NCBI RefSeq assembly: GCF_019636075.1
Contig: NZ_JAHBYG010000004.1
Span: forward strand, 1-64,000
Reading direction: 5' to 3'
Length of the DNA stretch: 64,000 bases
Source of the DNA: Ferrovibrio sp.
GTDB taxonomy: Bacteria > Pseudomonadota > Alphaproteobacteria > Ferrovibrionales > Ferrovibrionaceae
Under the pieces are notes generated by a model. That model saw only the letters and a program-made list of their open reading frames with translations, had not been told where the DNA came from and did not search any database. Position numbers and translations under genes: made by a program. Positions 35,888 to 44,761 of the stretch are shown piece by piece; the first letter of the stretch is position 1, and each line of letters opens with the position of its first letter.

Positions 35888-36280
35888 CTGCGTGAAAGGG
35901 AGATGGCTGTGTAAAAGGTGGACAACAAGGATAAGCCGCGACTTATCCCAAGCCCGGGCTTTTTCATGCCCGCTTGCCGGTTTTCTTGCAAGCCATCATG
36001 CCGAGGCGGATGGAATCCCAGCCACCCCTGTGAATCCCGTGGATGATGCATCAAACCGTCATTCCGCCGTCATCATCCCCCTTATCCACATTTTCAAGCC
36101 ATTGATTTGCTTGCGAGTCGCACCGGTTTATCCCGCGATGCCCGGTCTGGCATGCAACCCGGCTGTGTAAAAGAATGGAATCCGGAATGCTTGCGGCAAG
36201 ACCGCGCATCCCCGTTATCCACCGGACAAACCACTACTCCAACTCTTTCTTTTTAATAATAAATAGGAAAGGAATAGGGT
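35888..36280. other. oriC: Probable chromosomal replication origin oriC
   Basis: A 393-base gene-free gap between ppsR (UPF0085) and hemE, the known origin locus of Caulobacter and Rickettsia. A perfect DnaA box TTATCCACA lies at 36082-36090 and an 8/9 match TTATCCACC at 36215-36223. Weaker TTATCC boxes are at 35943 and 36128 and, inverted, near 35929. GGCTGTGTAAAAG, a 13-base repeat containing an imperfect inverted box, occurs at 35905-35917 and 36161-36173. An A+T-rich block (36243-36270, TTTTTAATAATAAATAGG) could be the unwinding element. Gene direction switches from minus to plus across the gap. Confidence 0.8.
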
Positions 36281-37339
36281 ATGAACAGCGCCCTTCCTGC
36301 CAGTCAAAAGCCCTTCATCAAAGCCCTCAATGGCGAGGCCTTGCCGCGTCCGCCGGTCTGGCTGATGCGCCAGGCCGGGCGCTATCTGCCGGAATACCGG
36401 GCCACCCGGGCGCAGGCCGGCAGCTTCCTGGACCTGTGCTACAACCCGGACCTGGCCACCGAAGTGACCCTGCAGCCGATCCGGCGTTTCGGCTTCGATG
36501 CCGCCATTCTGTTTGCCGATATTCTGCTGCTGCCCCAGGCGTTGGGGCAAGAGCTGCGGTTTCAGGAAGGCGAGGGGCCGCTGCTGGCTGCCATCCGCAG
36601 CGAGGCCGAACTGGGCAAGCTGCGGCCGGAAGCCATCCATGCGCGCCTGGAGCCGGTCTATGAGGCGGTGGCGCGGATCAAGGCCGCCCTGCCGGCGGAA
36701 ACCGCCCTGATCGGCTTTGCCGGCGCGCCCTGGACGGTGGCCACCTATATGCTGGAAGGCCGCGGCGGCAACGACCAGGCGGCGGCCAAGATGTGGGCTT
36801 TCGGCAATCCGGCGGCGCTGGATCGGCTGATGGCATTGCTGGTGGATTCGACGGTTTCCTACCTCGACCGCCAGATCCAGGCCGGCGCCGAGGTCGTACA
36901 ACTCTTCGATACCTGGGCCGGTGTGCTGCCCGACGAACAATTCCAGCGCTATTGCGTGTTGCCGGTGAAAATGATCATCCAGCGTTTGCGCCAGAAATAT
37001 CCCGCTTTGCCGGTGATCGCGTTTCCGCGCGGTGCCGGCGCGCAATACGATGGCTTTGCCGCTGCCACCGGCGCCACCGCGCTGAGCCTGGATTACACCG
37101 TGCCGCTGGCCTGGGCGCGCGACCGGCTGTGGAGCAAGCATCCGGTGCAGGGCAATCTTGATCCGCGCCTGCTGGTGGCCGGCGGGCCGCAGATGATGCA
37201 GGCCGTGCAGCGTATCTTGCAGCATTTCCAGGGCCGCAATCACATCTTCAATCTCGGCCATGGCATCCTGCCGGAAACCCCTCCCCAGCATGTGGAGCAA
37301 TTGCTGCGCCTGCTGCGCGGCGCCAGCATGGCGGCCTGA
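36281..37339 (+). CDS. hemE: Uroporphyrinogen decarboxylase
   Basis: A 352-aa HemE; decarboxylates uroporphyrinogen III to coproporphyrinogen III. PPVWLMRQAGRYLPEYR is the active-site loop and GFAGAPWTVATYMLEG the second signature; GNLDPRLL and HIFNLGHGILPETPP end it. AGGAAAGGAATAGGG precedes the ATG. It begins the plus-strand hemE-hemH-hemJ cluster to the right of oriC. Confidence 0.97.
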   Translation: MNSALPASQKPFIKALNGEALPRPPVWLMRQAGRYLPEYRATRAQAGSFLDLCYNPDLATEVTLQPIRRFGFDAAILFADILLLPQALGQELRFQEGEGPLLAAIRSEAELGKLRPEAIHARLEPVYEAVARIKAALPAETALIGFAGAPWTVATYMLEGRGGNDQAAAKMWAFGNPAALDRLMALLVDSTVSYLDRQIQAGAEVVQLFDTWAGVLPDEQFQRYCVLPVKMIIQRLRQKYPALPVIAFPRGAGAQYDGFAAATGATALSLDYTVPLAWARDRLWSKHPVQGNLDPRLLVAGGPQMMQAVQRILQHFQGRNHIFNLGHGILPETPPQHVEQLLRLLRGASMAA

Positions 37340-37342
37340 AAC

Positions 37343-38302
37343 ATGGCCCGCACCGCCATCGTTCTGTTCAATCTGGGCGGCCCGGACAGCCTGGAAGCCG
37401 TGCGGCCTTTTCTGTTCAACCTGTTCAACGATCCGGCGATCATCCGGCTGCCCTGGATTCTGCGCCGGCCGCTGGCCAGCCTGATTTCTGGCCGCCGGGC
37501 CAAAACCGCGCAGGCGATCTATGCCCGGATGGGCGGGCGTTCGCCGATCCTGCCGGAAACCGAAAAACAGGCTGCCGCGCTGGAAAAGGCTTTAAACAGC
37601 CCAGGCCAGAATAATCTGGAAATCCGGGTGTTCATCGCCATGCGTTATTGGCATCCCTTCGCCGCCGAAACCGCCAAGGCCGTGCAGGCCTGGGGGGCTG
37701 AAAAAGTGGTGATGCTGCCGCTTTATCCGCAATATTCCACCACCACCACGCAATCCTCGTTCGATGATTGGAACCGTGCGGCCAAGGCGGCGGGGTTGAG
37801 CGTGCCGCATGTGCATGTCACGCAATATCCGATCCAGCCGGGTTTCATCGCCGCCAATGTGGCGTTGATCCGGGAAGCCCTGGCGCGGGTGGAAAAGCCC
37901 TATCGTCTGCTGTTTTCCGCCCATGGCCTGCCGAAAAAGATCGTGGCGGCCGGCGATCCCTATCAGCGCCAGGTGGAACAGAGCGCGGCGGCGGTGGTTG
38001 CCGGGCTGAACATTCCTGATCTGGATTGGCAGATCTGCTACCAGAGCCGGGTCGGCCCGCTGGAATGGATCGGGCCGGCCACGGACGCCGAGATCAAGCG
38101 CGCCGGCGCCGATGGCAAGGCGATCCTGCTTTGCCCGATCGCCTTCGTATCCGAGCATTCCGAGACCCTGGTGGAACTGGATATCGAATATGCCGAACTG
38201 GCCCATGAGCATGGCGTGAAAAGCTATGTGCGGGTGCCCACGGTGGGCGTACAGCCGGATTTCATCGATGGCCTGGCGCAGCTGGTGCGCAGTGCATTAT
38301 AG
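37343..38302 (+). CDS. hemH: Ferrochelatase
   Basis: A 319-aa ferrochelatase inserting Fe2+ into protoporphyrin IX, at the membrane surface. IVLFNLGGPDSLEAVRPFLFNLF, FSAHGLPKK with the catalytic His, WQICYQSRVGP and the Glu of SEHSETLVELD are the signatures. It starts 3 bases after hemE. Confidence 0.97.
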   Translation: MARTAIVLFNLGGPDSLEAVRPFLFNLFNDPAIIRLPWILRRPLASLISGRRAKTAQAIYARMGGRSPILPETEKQAAALEKALNSPGQNNLEIRVFIAMRYWHPFAAETAKAVQAWGAEKVVMLPLYPQYSTTTTQSSFDDWNRAAKAAGLSVPHVHVTQYPIQPGFIAANVALIREALARVEKPYRLLFSAHGLPKKIVAAGDPYQRQVEQSAAAVVAGLNIPDLDWQICYQSRVGPLEWIGPATDAEIKRAGADGKAILLCPIAFVSEHSETLVELDIEYAELAHEHGVKSYVRVPTVGVQPDFIDGLAQLVRSAL

Positions 38303-38308
38303 CTGATC

Positions 38309-38338
38309 CGTCATGCCCGGACCTGTTTCGGGCATCCA
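38309..38338. repeat. Dispersed palindromic element, family A, beside a family B half
   Basis: CGTCATGCCCGGA-CCTGT-TTCGGGCATCCA, as at 19648 and 56454. A partial family B arm (CCGAGGGTGAC, inverted relative to GTCACCCTCG) lies at 38383-38393 in the same 110-base spacer, so the two families are neighbours here as at 19.5 kb. Confidence 0.75.
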
Positions 38339-38412
38339 TGGTTCAGTCGCTTATCATATCAGGCATGCACCGTCGGACTGAATCCGAGGGTGACTCTTTG
38401 GGATGGCATAGG

Positions 38413-38838
38413 ATGCTCTACGATTGGATCAAGGCGCTGCATGTGATCAGCGTGATTGCCTGGATGGCCGGCATGTTCTATCTGCCGCGCCTGTATGTGT
38501 ATCACGTGGATGCCGCCAAGGGTTCGGTGCAATCGGAAACCTTCAAGGTGATGGAACGCCGGCTGCTGCGGGCGATCATCGACCCGGCGATGTCGGCCTC
38601 CTGGATTTTCGGCCTCACCCTGGCCTGGCTGGGCGATCATTGGCTGCAACCCTGGTTTATGGCGAAATTCGCGCTGGTTCTGGCGATGTCTGGCCTGCAT
38701 GGCTTTTATGCGCGCTGGCGCCGGCAATTCGCCGAGGATGCGAATACCCATTCGGCGAAATTCTACCGCGTGATGAACGAGGTACCCACTTTGCTGATGG
38801 TGGGCATCGTGATCCTGGTGATCGTGAAGCCATTCTGA
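38413..38838 (+). CDS. hemJ: Protoporphyrinogen oxidase HemJ
   Basis: A 141-aa inner-membrane protein with four helices of the HemJ/UPF0093 family, oxidising protoporphyrinogen IX. LYDWIKALHVISVIAWMAGMFYLPRLYVYH carries the conserved His near the N-terminus, and WFMAKFALVLAMSGLHGF the conserved Lys. The start MLYDW is typical; earlier in-frame ATGs overlap the repeat element. Third gene of the heme cluster. Confidence 0.93.
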   Translation: MLYDWIKALHVISVIAWMAGMFYLPRLYVYHVDAAKGSVQSETFKVMERRLLRAIIDPAMSASWIFGLTLAWLGDHWLQPWFMAKFALVLAMSGLHGFYARWRRQFAEDANTHSAKFYRVMNEVPTLLMVGIVILVIVKPF

Positions 38839-38963
38839 GGCAGCGGACCCGATTGCGGCTTTTGTGATCGTTTTCGCATTCCGGGGCGTTAACCCTAAGA
38901 GATGATTGTCTCATAACAAATTCGGTCTTGCGTTCTTTTTGCAGCGCACTACAACTTTGCGCC

Positions 38964-40199
38964 ATGACATACCGCACATATCCGCACTTGGCGCGCAGCT
39001 TCGTTGCCTCGCTGGGTTTCTCCCTTGTTTTCGCTCTTGCTGCTCCGGCTTTTGCCCAGATGGGCGGGCCGCCGCCGGTGACGGTGGCCAAGCCGGTGGT
39101 GAAGCAGATCGTGGAGCTGGACGAATATACCGGCCGCTTCGAGGCTTCGGCCACGGTGGATATCCGCGCCCGGGTGAACGGTTATCTGGAGAAGCTGTCG
39201 TTTGCCGAGGGCAGCATGGTGCGCGAGGGCGAATTGCTGGCGGTGATCGACCGGCGGCCCTATGTGGCGGCGCTGAACCAGGCCCAGGCGGCGTTGAATT
39301 CGCTGCAAACCAAACTGGATTTTGCCAAGCAGGATGCCGACCGCTATGAGCGCCTGGCACGCAGCGGCACGGCGGCCGAACGCACCGCGGAAGAGAAGCG
39401 CCAGGCCTTTCAGCAGGCCCAGGCCGATATCCAGGGCGCGCGGGCCAGCGTGGAATCCGCCCGGCTGAATCTCAGCTTCACCGAAATCCGCGCGCCGATG
39501 AGCGGCCGGATCGGCCGCAAGCTGGTGAACGAGGGCAACCTGGTGAGCGAGAACCAGACCCTGCTGGCCACCATCGTGGCGCTGGATCCGGTGTATTTCT
39601 ATTTCGACGTGGATGAGCGTTCGTATCTGGCCTATCGCCGCATGGCGGCGAATGGCGGCAATGGCAGCAATGCCAATGGCGCCAATGGCAATGCGGGGGC
39701 CAATGGTTTAGAGGTCGGCGTGGAACTGGCCGATGAAAAGAGCTTCCCGCACAAGGGCAAGCTGGATTTCACCGACAGCCGCCTGGATGCCGCCACCGGC
39801 AGCATGCGCATGCGCGCCGCTTTGCCCAACCAGTCGATGTTCCTCACGCCCGGCATGTTCGGCCGCATCGCGGTGCCCGGCAGCCCGAAATACGAAGCCG
39901 TGCTGATCCCCGACGAAGCCATCGTCACCGATCTGAGCCGGCGTTTCGTCTATGTGGTGGGCGAGGGCGGCGCGGTGCGCCAGCAGCCGGTGGAAACCGG
40001 TTCGCGCACCGATAACTACCGCATCGTACGCAAGGGCCTGAAGGGCGACGAAACCGTGGTGATCAACGGCCTGCAACGCGTGCGCATGGGCGGCGGCAAG
40101 GTAACGCCGATGCCGGTGCAGATGCCGCCGGTCTGGGCCGGCCTGATGGCTTTGCCGCAGCCGCAAATGCCGCAAGCTGCACCGAAGCAGGGCGGATAA
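38964..40199 (+). CDS. RND efflux periplasmic adaptor (membrane fusion protein)
   Basis: A 411-aa MexA/AcrA-type adaptor. A Sec signal peptide (SFVASLGFSLVFALAAPAFA), the lipoyl half EASATVDIRARVNGYLEKLSF, an alpha-hairpin (about 100-150), RAPMSGRIGRKLVNEGNLV and the barrel and membrane-proximal domains. It links the inner-membrane pump encoded 6 bases downstream to an outer-membrane channel not encoded here. A Gly/Asn/Ala repeat of about 20 residues near 230 is a coding microsatellite. An inverted repeat GAGA-6-TCTC at 38899-38912 lies 52 bases upstream. Confidence 0.93.
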   Translation: MTYRTYPHLARSFVASLGFSLVFALAAPAFAQMGGPPPVTVAKPVVKQIVELDEYTGRFEASATVDIRARVNGYLEKLSFAEGSMVREGELLAVIDRRPYVAALNQAQAALNSLQTKLDFAKQDADRYERLARSGTAAERTAEEKRQAFQQAQADIQGARASVESARLNLSFTEIRAPMSGRIGRKLVNEGNLVSENQTLLATIVALDPVYFYFDVDERSYLAYRRMAANGGNGSNANGANGNAGANGLEVGVELADEKSFPHKGKLDFTDSRLDAATGSMRMRAALPNQSMFLTPGMFGRIAVPGSPKYEAVLIPDEAIVTDLSRRFVYVVGEGGAVRQQPVETGSRTDNYRIVRKGLKGDETVVINGLQRVRMGGGKVTPMPVQMPPVWAGLMALPQPQMPQAAPKQGG

Positions 40200-40205
40200 A
40201 GCGCC

Positions 40206-43200
40206 ATGAAATTCGGACATTTCTTCGTCGACCGGCCGATTTTCGCGTCGGTGGTCTCCATCGTCACCATCATCATCGGCGCGCTGGCTTATTTCAGCCT
40301 GCCGGTGACCGAATATCCCGAGATCGCGCCGCCGCAGATCAACGTGACCGCCGTGTATCCCGGCGCCGATGCCGAAACCGTGGCGCGCACCGTGGCCACG
40401 CCGATCGAGCAGGAAATCAACGGCGTGGAGCGCATGCTCTACATGTCGTCCTATTCCACGGCCAACGGCACCATGCAGCTGACCGTGACCTTCCAGCCCG
40501 GCACGAATCTGGATGATGCGCAGGTGCAGGTGCAGAACCGCGTCTCCATCGCCGAGCCGCGCCTGCCCGAGGAAGTGCGCCGCCAGGGCATCGTCACCAA
40601 CAAACAGGCCGGCGACTTTTTGATGGTGGTGCATCTGCTCTCGCCCGACAAAAGCTTCGACGAGCTTTACATCGCCAATTACATGCAGCTGCGCATCCGC
40701 GAGCAATTGCTGCGCCTGCCCGGCGTGGGCACGGTGATCGTGTTCGGCGGCAGCGAATATGCCGTGCGCGTTTGGCTGGATCCCGACAAGCTTTCGGCCT
40801 ACAGCCTTTCGGCGGGCGATGTGGTGTCGGCCCTGCAGGCGCAGAATGTGCAGGTTTCCGGCGGCACGCTGGGCCAGCAGCCGGCGCCCGATGAAAACGC
40901 CCTGCAGGTGATCGTCACCACCCAGGGCCGCTTCAACGATATCCGGCAATTCCGCGAAGTGATCGTGAAAAGCGGCGGCGAAGGCCGCATCGTGCGCCTG
41001 CGCGACGTGGCCCGCGTAGAGCTCGGCGCCAAGGAATATAACAGCCGGTCGTATCTGGATGGCCAAACCGCCGTGGCCTTGGGCATTTTCCAGCGCCCGG
41101 CCACCAATGCGCTGGAAACCGCCGAGGCGGTGAAGGCGCGTATGGAGGAATTGTCGAAGGATTTCCCGCCGGGCCTGGAATATACCATCGTCTACAATCC
41201 CACCGAATTCATCGACCGTTCGGTGAAGGAGGTTTACAAGACCCTGCTGGAAGCCGTGGTGCTGGTGGCGCTGGTGGTGCTGATCTTCCTGCAGAACTGG
41301 CGCGCCGCGATCATCCCGATCCTGGCCATTCCGGTTTCGCTGGTGGGCACTTTCGCGGTGATGAGCGCGTTCGGCTTCACGCTGAATGTGCTTACCCTGT
41401 TCGGCCTGGTGCTGGCCATCGGCATCGTGGTGGACGATGCCATCGTGGTGGTGGAAAACATCGAGCGCAACATCGCCGAAGGGCTTACGCCATCGGAGGC
41501 TGCGCATCGCACCATGGACGAAGTGGGCACGGCGGTGATCGCCATCGCCGTGGTGCTGAGCGCGGTGTTCATCCCCACCGCCTTCATCCCGGGCATCTCG
41601 GGCCAGTTCTTCAAGCAATTCGCGCTCACCATTGCCGCCGCCACCATCATCTCGGCGTTCAACTCGCTGACCCTGTCGCCGGCGCTCGGCGCGCTGTTGC
41701 TGCGGCCGCACAAACAGCATGACGACAGCGCCTATCCCTCCGGGCATAAGCGCCGGCGCGGTTTCCTGGGCAGCTTCGCGCATTACTTCAATCTCGGCTT
41801 CGACAAGCTGGGCGGCGGTTATGCCAAGGGCGTGCGCGGCATCCTGCGCCATCGCGTGGTGATGCTGGGGGTATACCTGCTGCTGGTGGGTGCCACGTTC
41901 TTCATGTTCCGCACCGTGCCGCCGGGCTTCATCCCGCCGCTGGATCGCGGCTATGCCATCGTGGTGATGCAATTGCCCGATGGCGCTTCCTTGAGCCGTA
42001 CCGACGAAGTCGTCCAGAAGGCCACCAAGCTGATCGAGGGCACGCCCGGCGTGGCCAATGTGGTGGGCATTCCGGGCTTCAACGGCGCCACCTTCACCAC
42101 GGCGGCCAATGCAGCCGTGATGTTCACGCCGTTCGACGATTTCGAGAAACGCCTGCCGCTGGGCCTCACCGCCGACAAGGTGATCCAGCAGATGATCGGC
42201 AAGCTGATGGCCATCGAAGAGGCCTTCGTGATCGCGGTGCCGCCGCCGGCGGTGCCCGGCATTGGTTCGGGCGGCGGCTTCAAGATCATGCTGCAGAACC
42301 GTTCCGGCGACGATGTGCGGCCGCTGCTGGCGGCGGCGTATCAGATCATGGGCATGGCGCAGCAGAATCCGGCCATGACCGGCGTGTTCACCACCTTCTC
42401 GGCTTCCTCGCCGCAGCTTTATCTGGATATCGACCGCACCAAGGCGCAGATGCTGGATGTGCCGATCGGCCGGGTATTCGAGGCGCTGCAGGTCAATCTC
42501 GGTTCGGCCTATGTGAACGACTTCAACGCCTTCGGCCGCATCTTCCAGGTGCGCGCCCAGGCCGAAGCCGGCCAGCGGCTGGAGCGCGAGGATATCCTGA
42601 AGCTGAAGGTGCGCTCCAATAGCGGCGCATTGGTGCCGCTGGGCAGTCTGATGGAAATCCGCGACACATCGGGCCCCGACCTGATCCAGCGCTACAATCT
42701 CTACACATCGGTGCCGATCCAGGGCAACACGCCGCCGGGCATTTCCACCAGCCAGTCGCTGGATGCCATGGAGGCGCTGGCCAGCCAGGTGCTGCAACCG
42801 GGCCAGAGTTTCGAATGGACCGAAATCGCCCTGCAGGAAAAGCTGACCGGCAATACCGCCATCTTCGTGTTCGCGCTGGGCATCCTGTTCGTGTTCCTGG
42901 CGCTGGCGGCGCAGTATGAAAGCTGGATCCTGCCGCTGGCGATCATGCTGATCGTGCCGATGAGCATGCTGTTCGCGCTCGGCGGCGTGCATCTCGCCGG
43001 CATCGACAACAATGTGCTGGTGCAGATCGGCATGGTGGTGCTGATCGGCCTGGCGGCGAAGAACGCGATCCTGATCGTGGAATTCGCCCGTCAGCTCGAA
43101 GCCGGCGGCCGCAGCCCGGTGGATGCGGTGGTGGAAGCCTGCCGCCTGCGCCTGCGCCCGATCCTGATGACCGCGCTGGCCTTCATCCTCGGCGTGGTGC

Positions 43201-43382
43201 CGCTGGTCACCGCTTCGGGTGCCGGCGCCGAGATGCGCCGGTCGTTGGGCACGCCGGTTTTCGCCGGCATGATCGGCGTTACCCTGGTGGGCCTGCTGCT
43301 CACACCGGTCTTTTACGTTGTATTGCGGCGCTTGGTACGCATGCGTCAACGCGCAGAGAATCCGTCGCTGCCTGGAAATTGA
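40206..43382 (+). CDS. RND multidrug efflux permease, HAE-1 family
   Basis: A 1058-aa AcrB/MexB-type proton-drug antiporter with 12 membrane helices and two large periplasmic loops. The start MKFGHFFVDRPIFASVVSI is typical, the proton-relay Asp pair is in GIVVDDAIVVVENIE, and the second-half GLAAKNAILIVEFA is present. Substrates cannot be read from sequence. It is full length and co-transcribed with the adaptor. No TolC-like channel or local repressor is adjacent. Confidence 0.96.
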   Translation: MKFGHFFVDRPIFASVVSIVTIIIGALAYFSLPVTEYPEIAPPQINVTAVYPGADAETVARTVATPIEQEINGVERMLYMSSYSTANGTMQLTVTFQPGTNLDDAQVQVQNRVSIAEPRLPEEVRRQGIVTNKQAGDFLMVVHLLSPDKSFDELYIANYMQLRIREQLLRLPGVGTVIVFGGSEYAVRVWLDPDKLSAYSLSAGDVVSALQAQNVQVSGGTLGQQPAPDENALQVIVTTQGRFNDIRQFREVIVKSGGEGRIVRLRDVARVELGAKEYNSRSYLDGQTAVALGIFQRPATNALETAEAVKARMEELSKDFPPGLEYTIVYNPTEFIDRSVKEVYKTLLEAVVLVALVVLIFLQNWRAAIIPILAIPVSLVGTFAVMSAFGFTLNVLTLFGLVLAIGIVVDDAIVVVENIERNIAEGLTPSEAAHRTMDEVGTAVIAIAVVLSAVFIPTAFIPGISGQFFKQFALTIAAATIISAFNSLTLSPALGALLLRPHKQHDDSAYPSGHKRRRGFLGSFAHYFNLGFDKLGGGYAKGVRGILRHRVVMLGVYLLLVGATFFMFRTVPPGFIPPLDRGYAIVVMQLPDGASLSRTDEVVQKATKLIEGTPGVANVVGIPGFNGATFTTAANAAVMFTPFDDFEKRLPLGLTADKVIQQMIGKLMAIEEAFVIAVPPPAVPGIGSGGGFKIMLQNRSGDDVRPLLAAAYQIMGMAQQNPAMTGVFTTFSASSPQLYLDIDRTKAQMLDVPIGRVFEALQVNLGSAYVNDFNAFGRIFQVRAQAEAGQRLEREDILKLKVRSNSGALVPLGSLMEIRDTSGPDLIQRYNLYTSVPIQGNTPPGISTSQSLDAMEALASQVLQPGQSFEWTEIALQEKLTGNTAIFVFALGILFVFLALAAQYESWILPLAIMLIVPMSMLFALGGVHLAGIDNNVLVQIGMVVLIGLAAKNAILIVEFARQLEAGGRSPVDAVVEACRLRLRPILMTALAFILGVVPLVTASGAGAEMRRSLGTPVFAGMIGVTLVGLLLTPVFYVVLRRLVRMRQRAENPSLPGN

Positions 43383-43438
43383 GCAAGCACACCCTGCGGT
43401 AGGTTGACATCCCGGTTGTCATCGTCTTTTTTGGGACT

Positions 43439-44647
43439 ATGCCGACCGGGACCGCCAGGGAAAAAGCCACGCAGAAAGCCGCGCAGAAAGCCCCACCGGC
43501 CCCGCGCCATCGGGTTGGCCTGGGCTATGGCGAGCCCGCGCCGCAGATTTATGTACTGACCAGCCAGGAAAAGCGCGCCCCCTTCGGCGGGCTGGGCGGC
43601 CGTTACAGCCTGATCTGCTTTTTCGGCGGGCTGGTCGCGCCCCAGGCGCAACAGGCGGTGCAGGCCATGCTGGCCCGCCTGGCGGTCAATCCCGGTTTCA
43701 ACCGCTGGGAAAGCCATGCTTTGGTGGCGGTGTCGTCGCATCCGAATGATGCGCAGCATCCGCTGATCGCCGAATTGCATAAGCGCATGCTGGTGATTTT
43801 CGATCATGACCAGGCGCTGTTGAAGGCCTGGAATCTGGCCCAGCGCCGGCCCGATGGCCTGCTGGATGTATCGGCCTGTTGGTATCTGCTGGATCCGCAA
43901 TTGCGCGTGCTGGCCAATTGGCCGCTGCATCAGGCCGAAGCCGCGATGGATGCCCTGGCCGCGCTGGGCGCGCCCGACGATCATGCCGGGGTGCCGCAAT
44001 TCGCCCCGGCCTTGCTGGTGCCGCGGGTGTTCGAGCCGGAATTCTGCCGCCGGCTGATCGCGGAATATGAGAGCAATGGCGGCGAAACCTCGGGCGTGAC
44101 CAAGGAAATCGCCGGCCGCACCGAAGTGGTGGACAGCCCGGACTTCAAGCGCCGCCGCGACCACATGATCCAGGATGAAGGGCTGCGCAACGATATCCGC
44201 GCGCGGCTGCAATTGCGCCTGCTGCCGGAAATCTCCAAGGCCTTCCATTTCGATTGCAGCCGGCTGGAGCGCTATATCGTGGCCTGTTACGAGCAGCAGG
44301 ATGGCGGCTTTTTCAAGCCGCACCGCGACAACACCACCAAGGGCACCGCGCATCGCCGCTTCGCCGTCACCATCAACCTGAATGCCGAGGATTACCAGGG
44401 CGGCGACCTGCGCTTCCCGGAATTCGGCAGCCAGACCTACCGGGCGCCCAGCGGCGGCGCGGTGGTTTTTTCCTGTTCGCTGCTGCATGAGGCCCAGCCG
44501 GTCACCGCCGGCCGGCGCTATGCCTTCCTGCCGTTTCTCTACGACGAGGCGGCCTCGGACCTGCGCGATGCCAACAGCCAATATCTGGGCGAAAGCATCA
44601 GCACCGGACAGGCCCTGCCCGATAGCGGCAAACAGGCGGCTGAATAG
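43439..44647 (+). CDS. Peroxiredoxin-like / 2OG-Fe(II) oxygenase fusion
   Basis: 402 aa in two parts. Residues about 30-180 look like an AhpC/TSA thioredoxin fold (GEPAPQIYVLTSQ, GRYSLICFFGG), but the expected peroxidatic Cys motif is missing; the only Cys in that strand is C60. Residues about 195-370 form a prolyl-4-hydroxylase-like 2OG-Fe(II) dioxygenase with H295 and D297 (FFKPHRDN), H350 (SLLHEAQPV) and a 2OG-binding Arg at 359/360. The substrate is unknown; protein or peptide hydroxylation linked to peroxide sensing is speculative. Weak GGGACT ahead of the ATG; a terminator overlaps its stop. Confidence 0.87.
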   Translation: MPTGTAREKATQKAAQKAPPAPRHRVGLGYGEPAPQIYVLTSQEKRAPFGGLGGRYSLICFFGGLVAPQAQQAVQAMLARLAVNPGFNRWESHALVAVSSHPNDAQHPLIAELHKRMLVIFDHDQALLKAWNLAQRRPDGLLDVSACWYLLDPQLRVLANWPLHQAEAAMDALAALGAPDDHAGVPQFAPALLVPRVFEPEFCRRLIAEYESNGGETSGVTKEIAGRTEVVDSPDFKRRRDHMIQDEGLRNDIRARLQLRLLPEISKAFHFDCSRLERYIVACYEQQDGGFFKPHRDNTTKGTAHRRFAVTINLNAEDYQGGDLRFPEFGSQTYRAPSGGAVVFSCSLLHEAQPVTAGRRYAFLPFLYDEAASDLRDANSQYLGESISTGQALPDSGKQAAE

Positions 44648-44665
44648 CCGGTAAACCGGCTTTTT
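44646..44665 (+). terminator. Rho-independent terminator of the 2OG oxygenase gene
   Basis: AGCCGGT (44646-44652), AA loop, ACCGGCT (44655-44661), then TTTTT. The stem begins within the TAG stop codon. Confidence 0.85.
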
Positions 44666-44699
44666 CGATCAATAATTGGCATGACGCATATTCTCTCTT

Positions 44700-44735
44700 G
44701 ATAATTATTATCGATAAACATATCTTACGATATGT
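44700..44735 (+). promoter_or_regulatory. Operator region of the PadR gene
   Basis: Two palindromes in a strongly A+T-rich promoter: GATAATTATTATC (44700-44712), which resembles half of a Fur box, and ACATAT-6-ATATGT (44718-44735). They lie 27-62 bases ahead of the start codon, where autoregulation would act. Confidence 0.55.
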
Positions 44736-44761
44736 CTAACGATGCAAAGAGAGGATAACAC

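Noticed and set aside
35950..35962. AAGCCCGGGCTTTTT as a rho-independent terminator
   Set aside because: It is a palindrome without a loop, in the origin region and not at the 3' end of any gene in that direction.
39708..43349. A 1213-codon open frame on the minus strand opposite the RND genes
   Set aside because: It is a codon-bias shadow: the plus strand encodes complete adaptor and permease with all motifs, and the minus product is His/Arg/Gly-rich with no domain.
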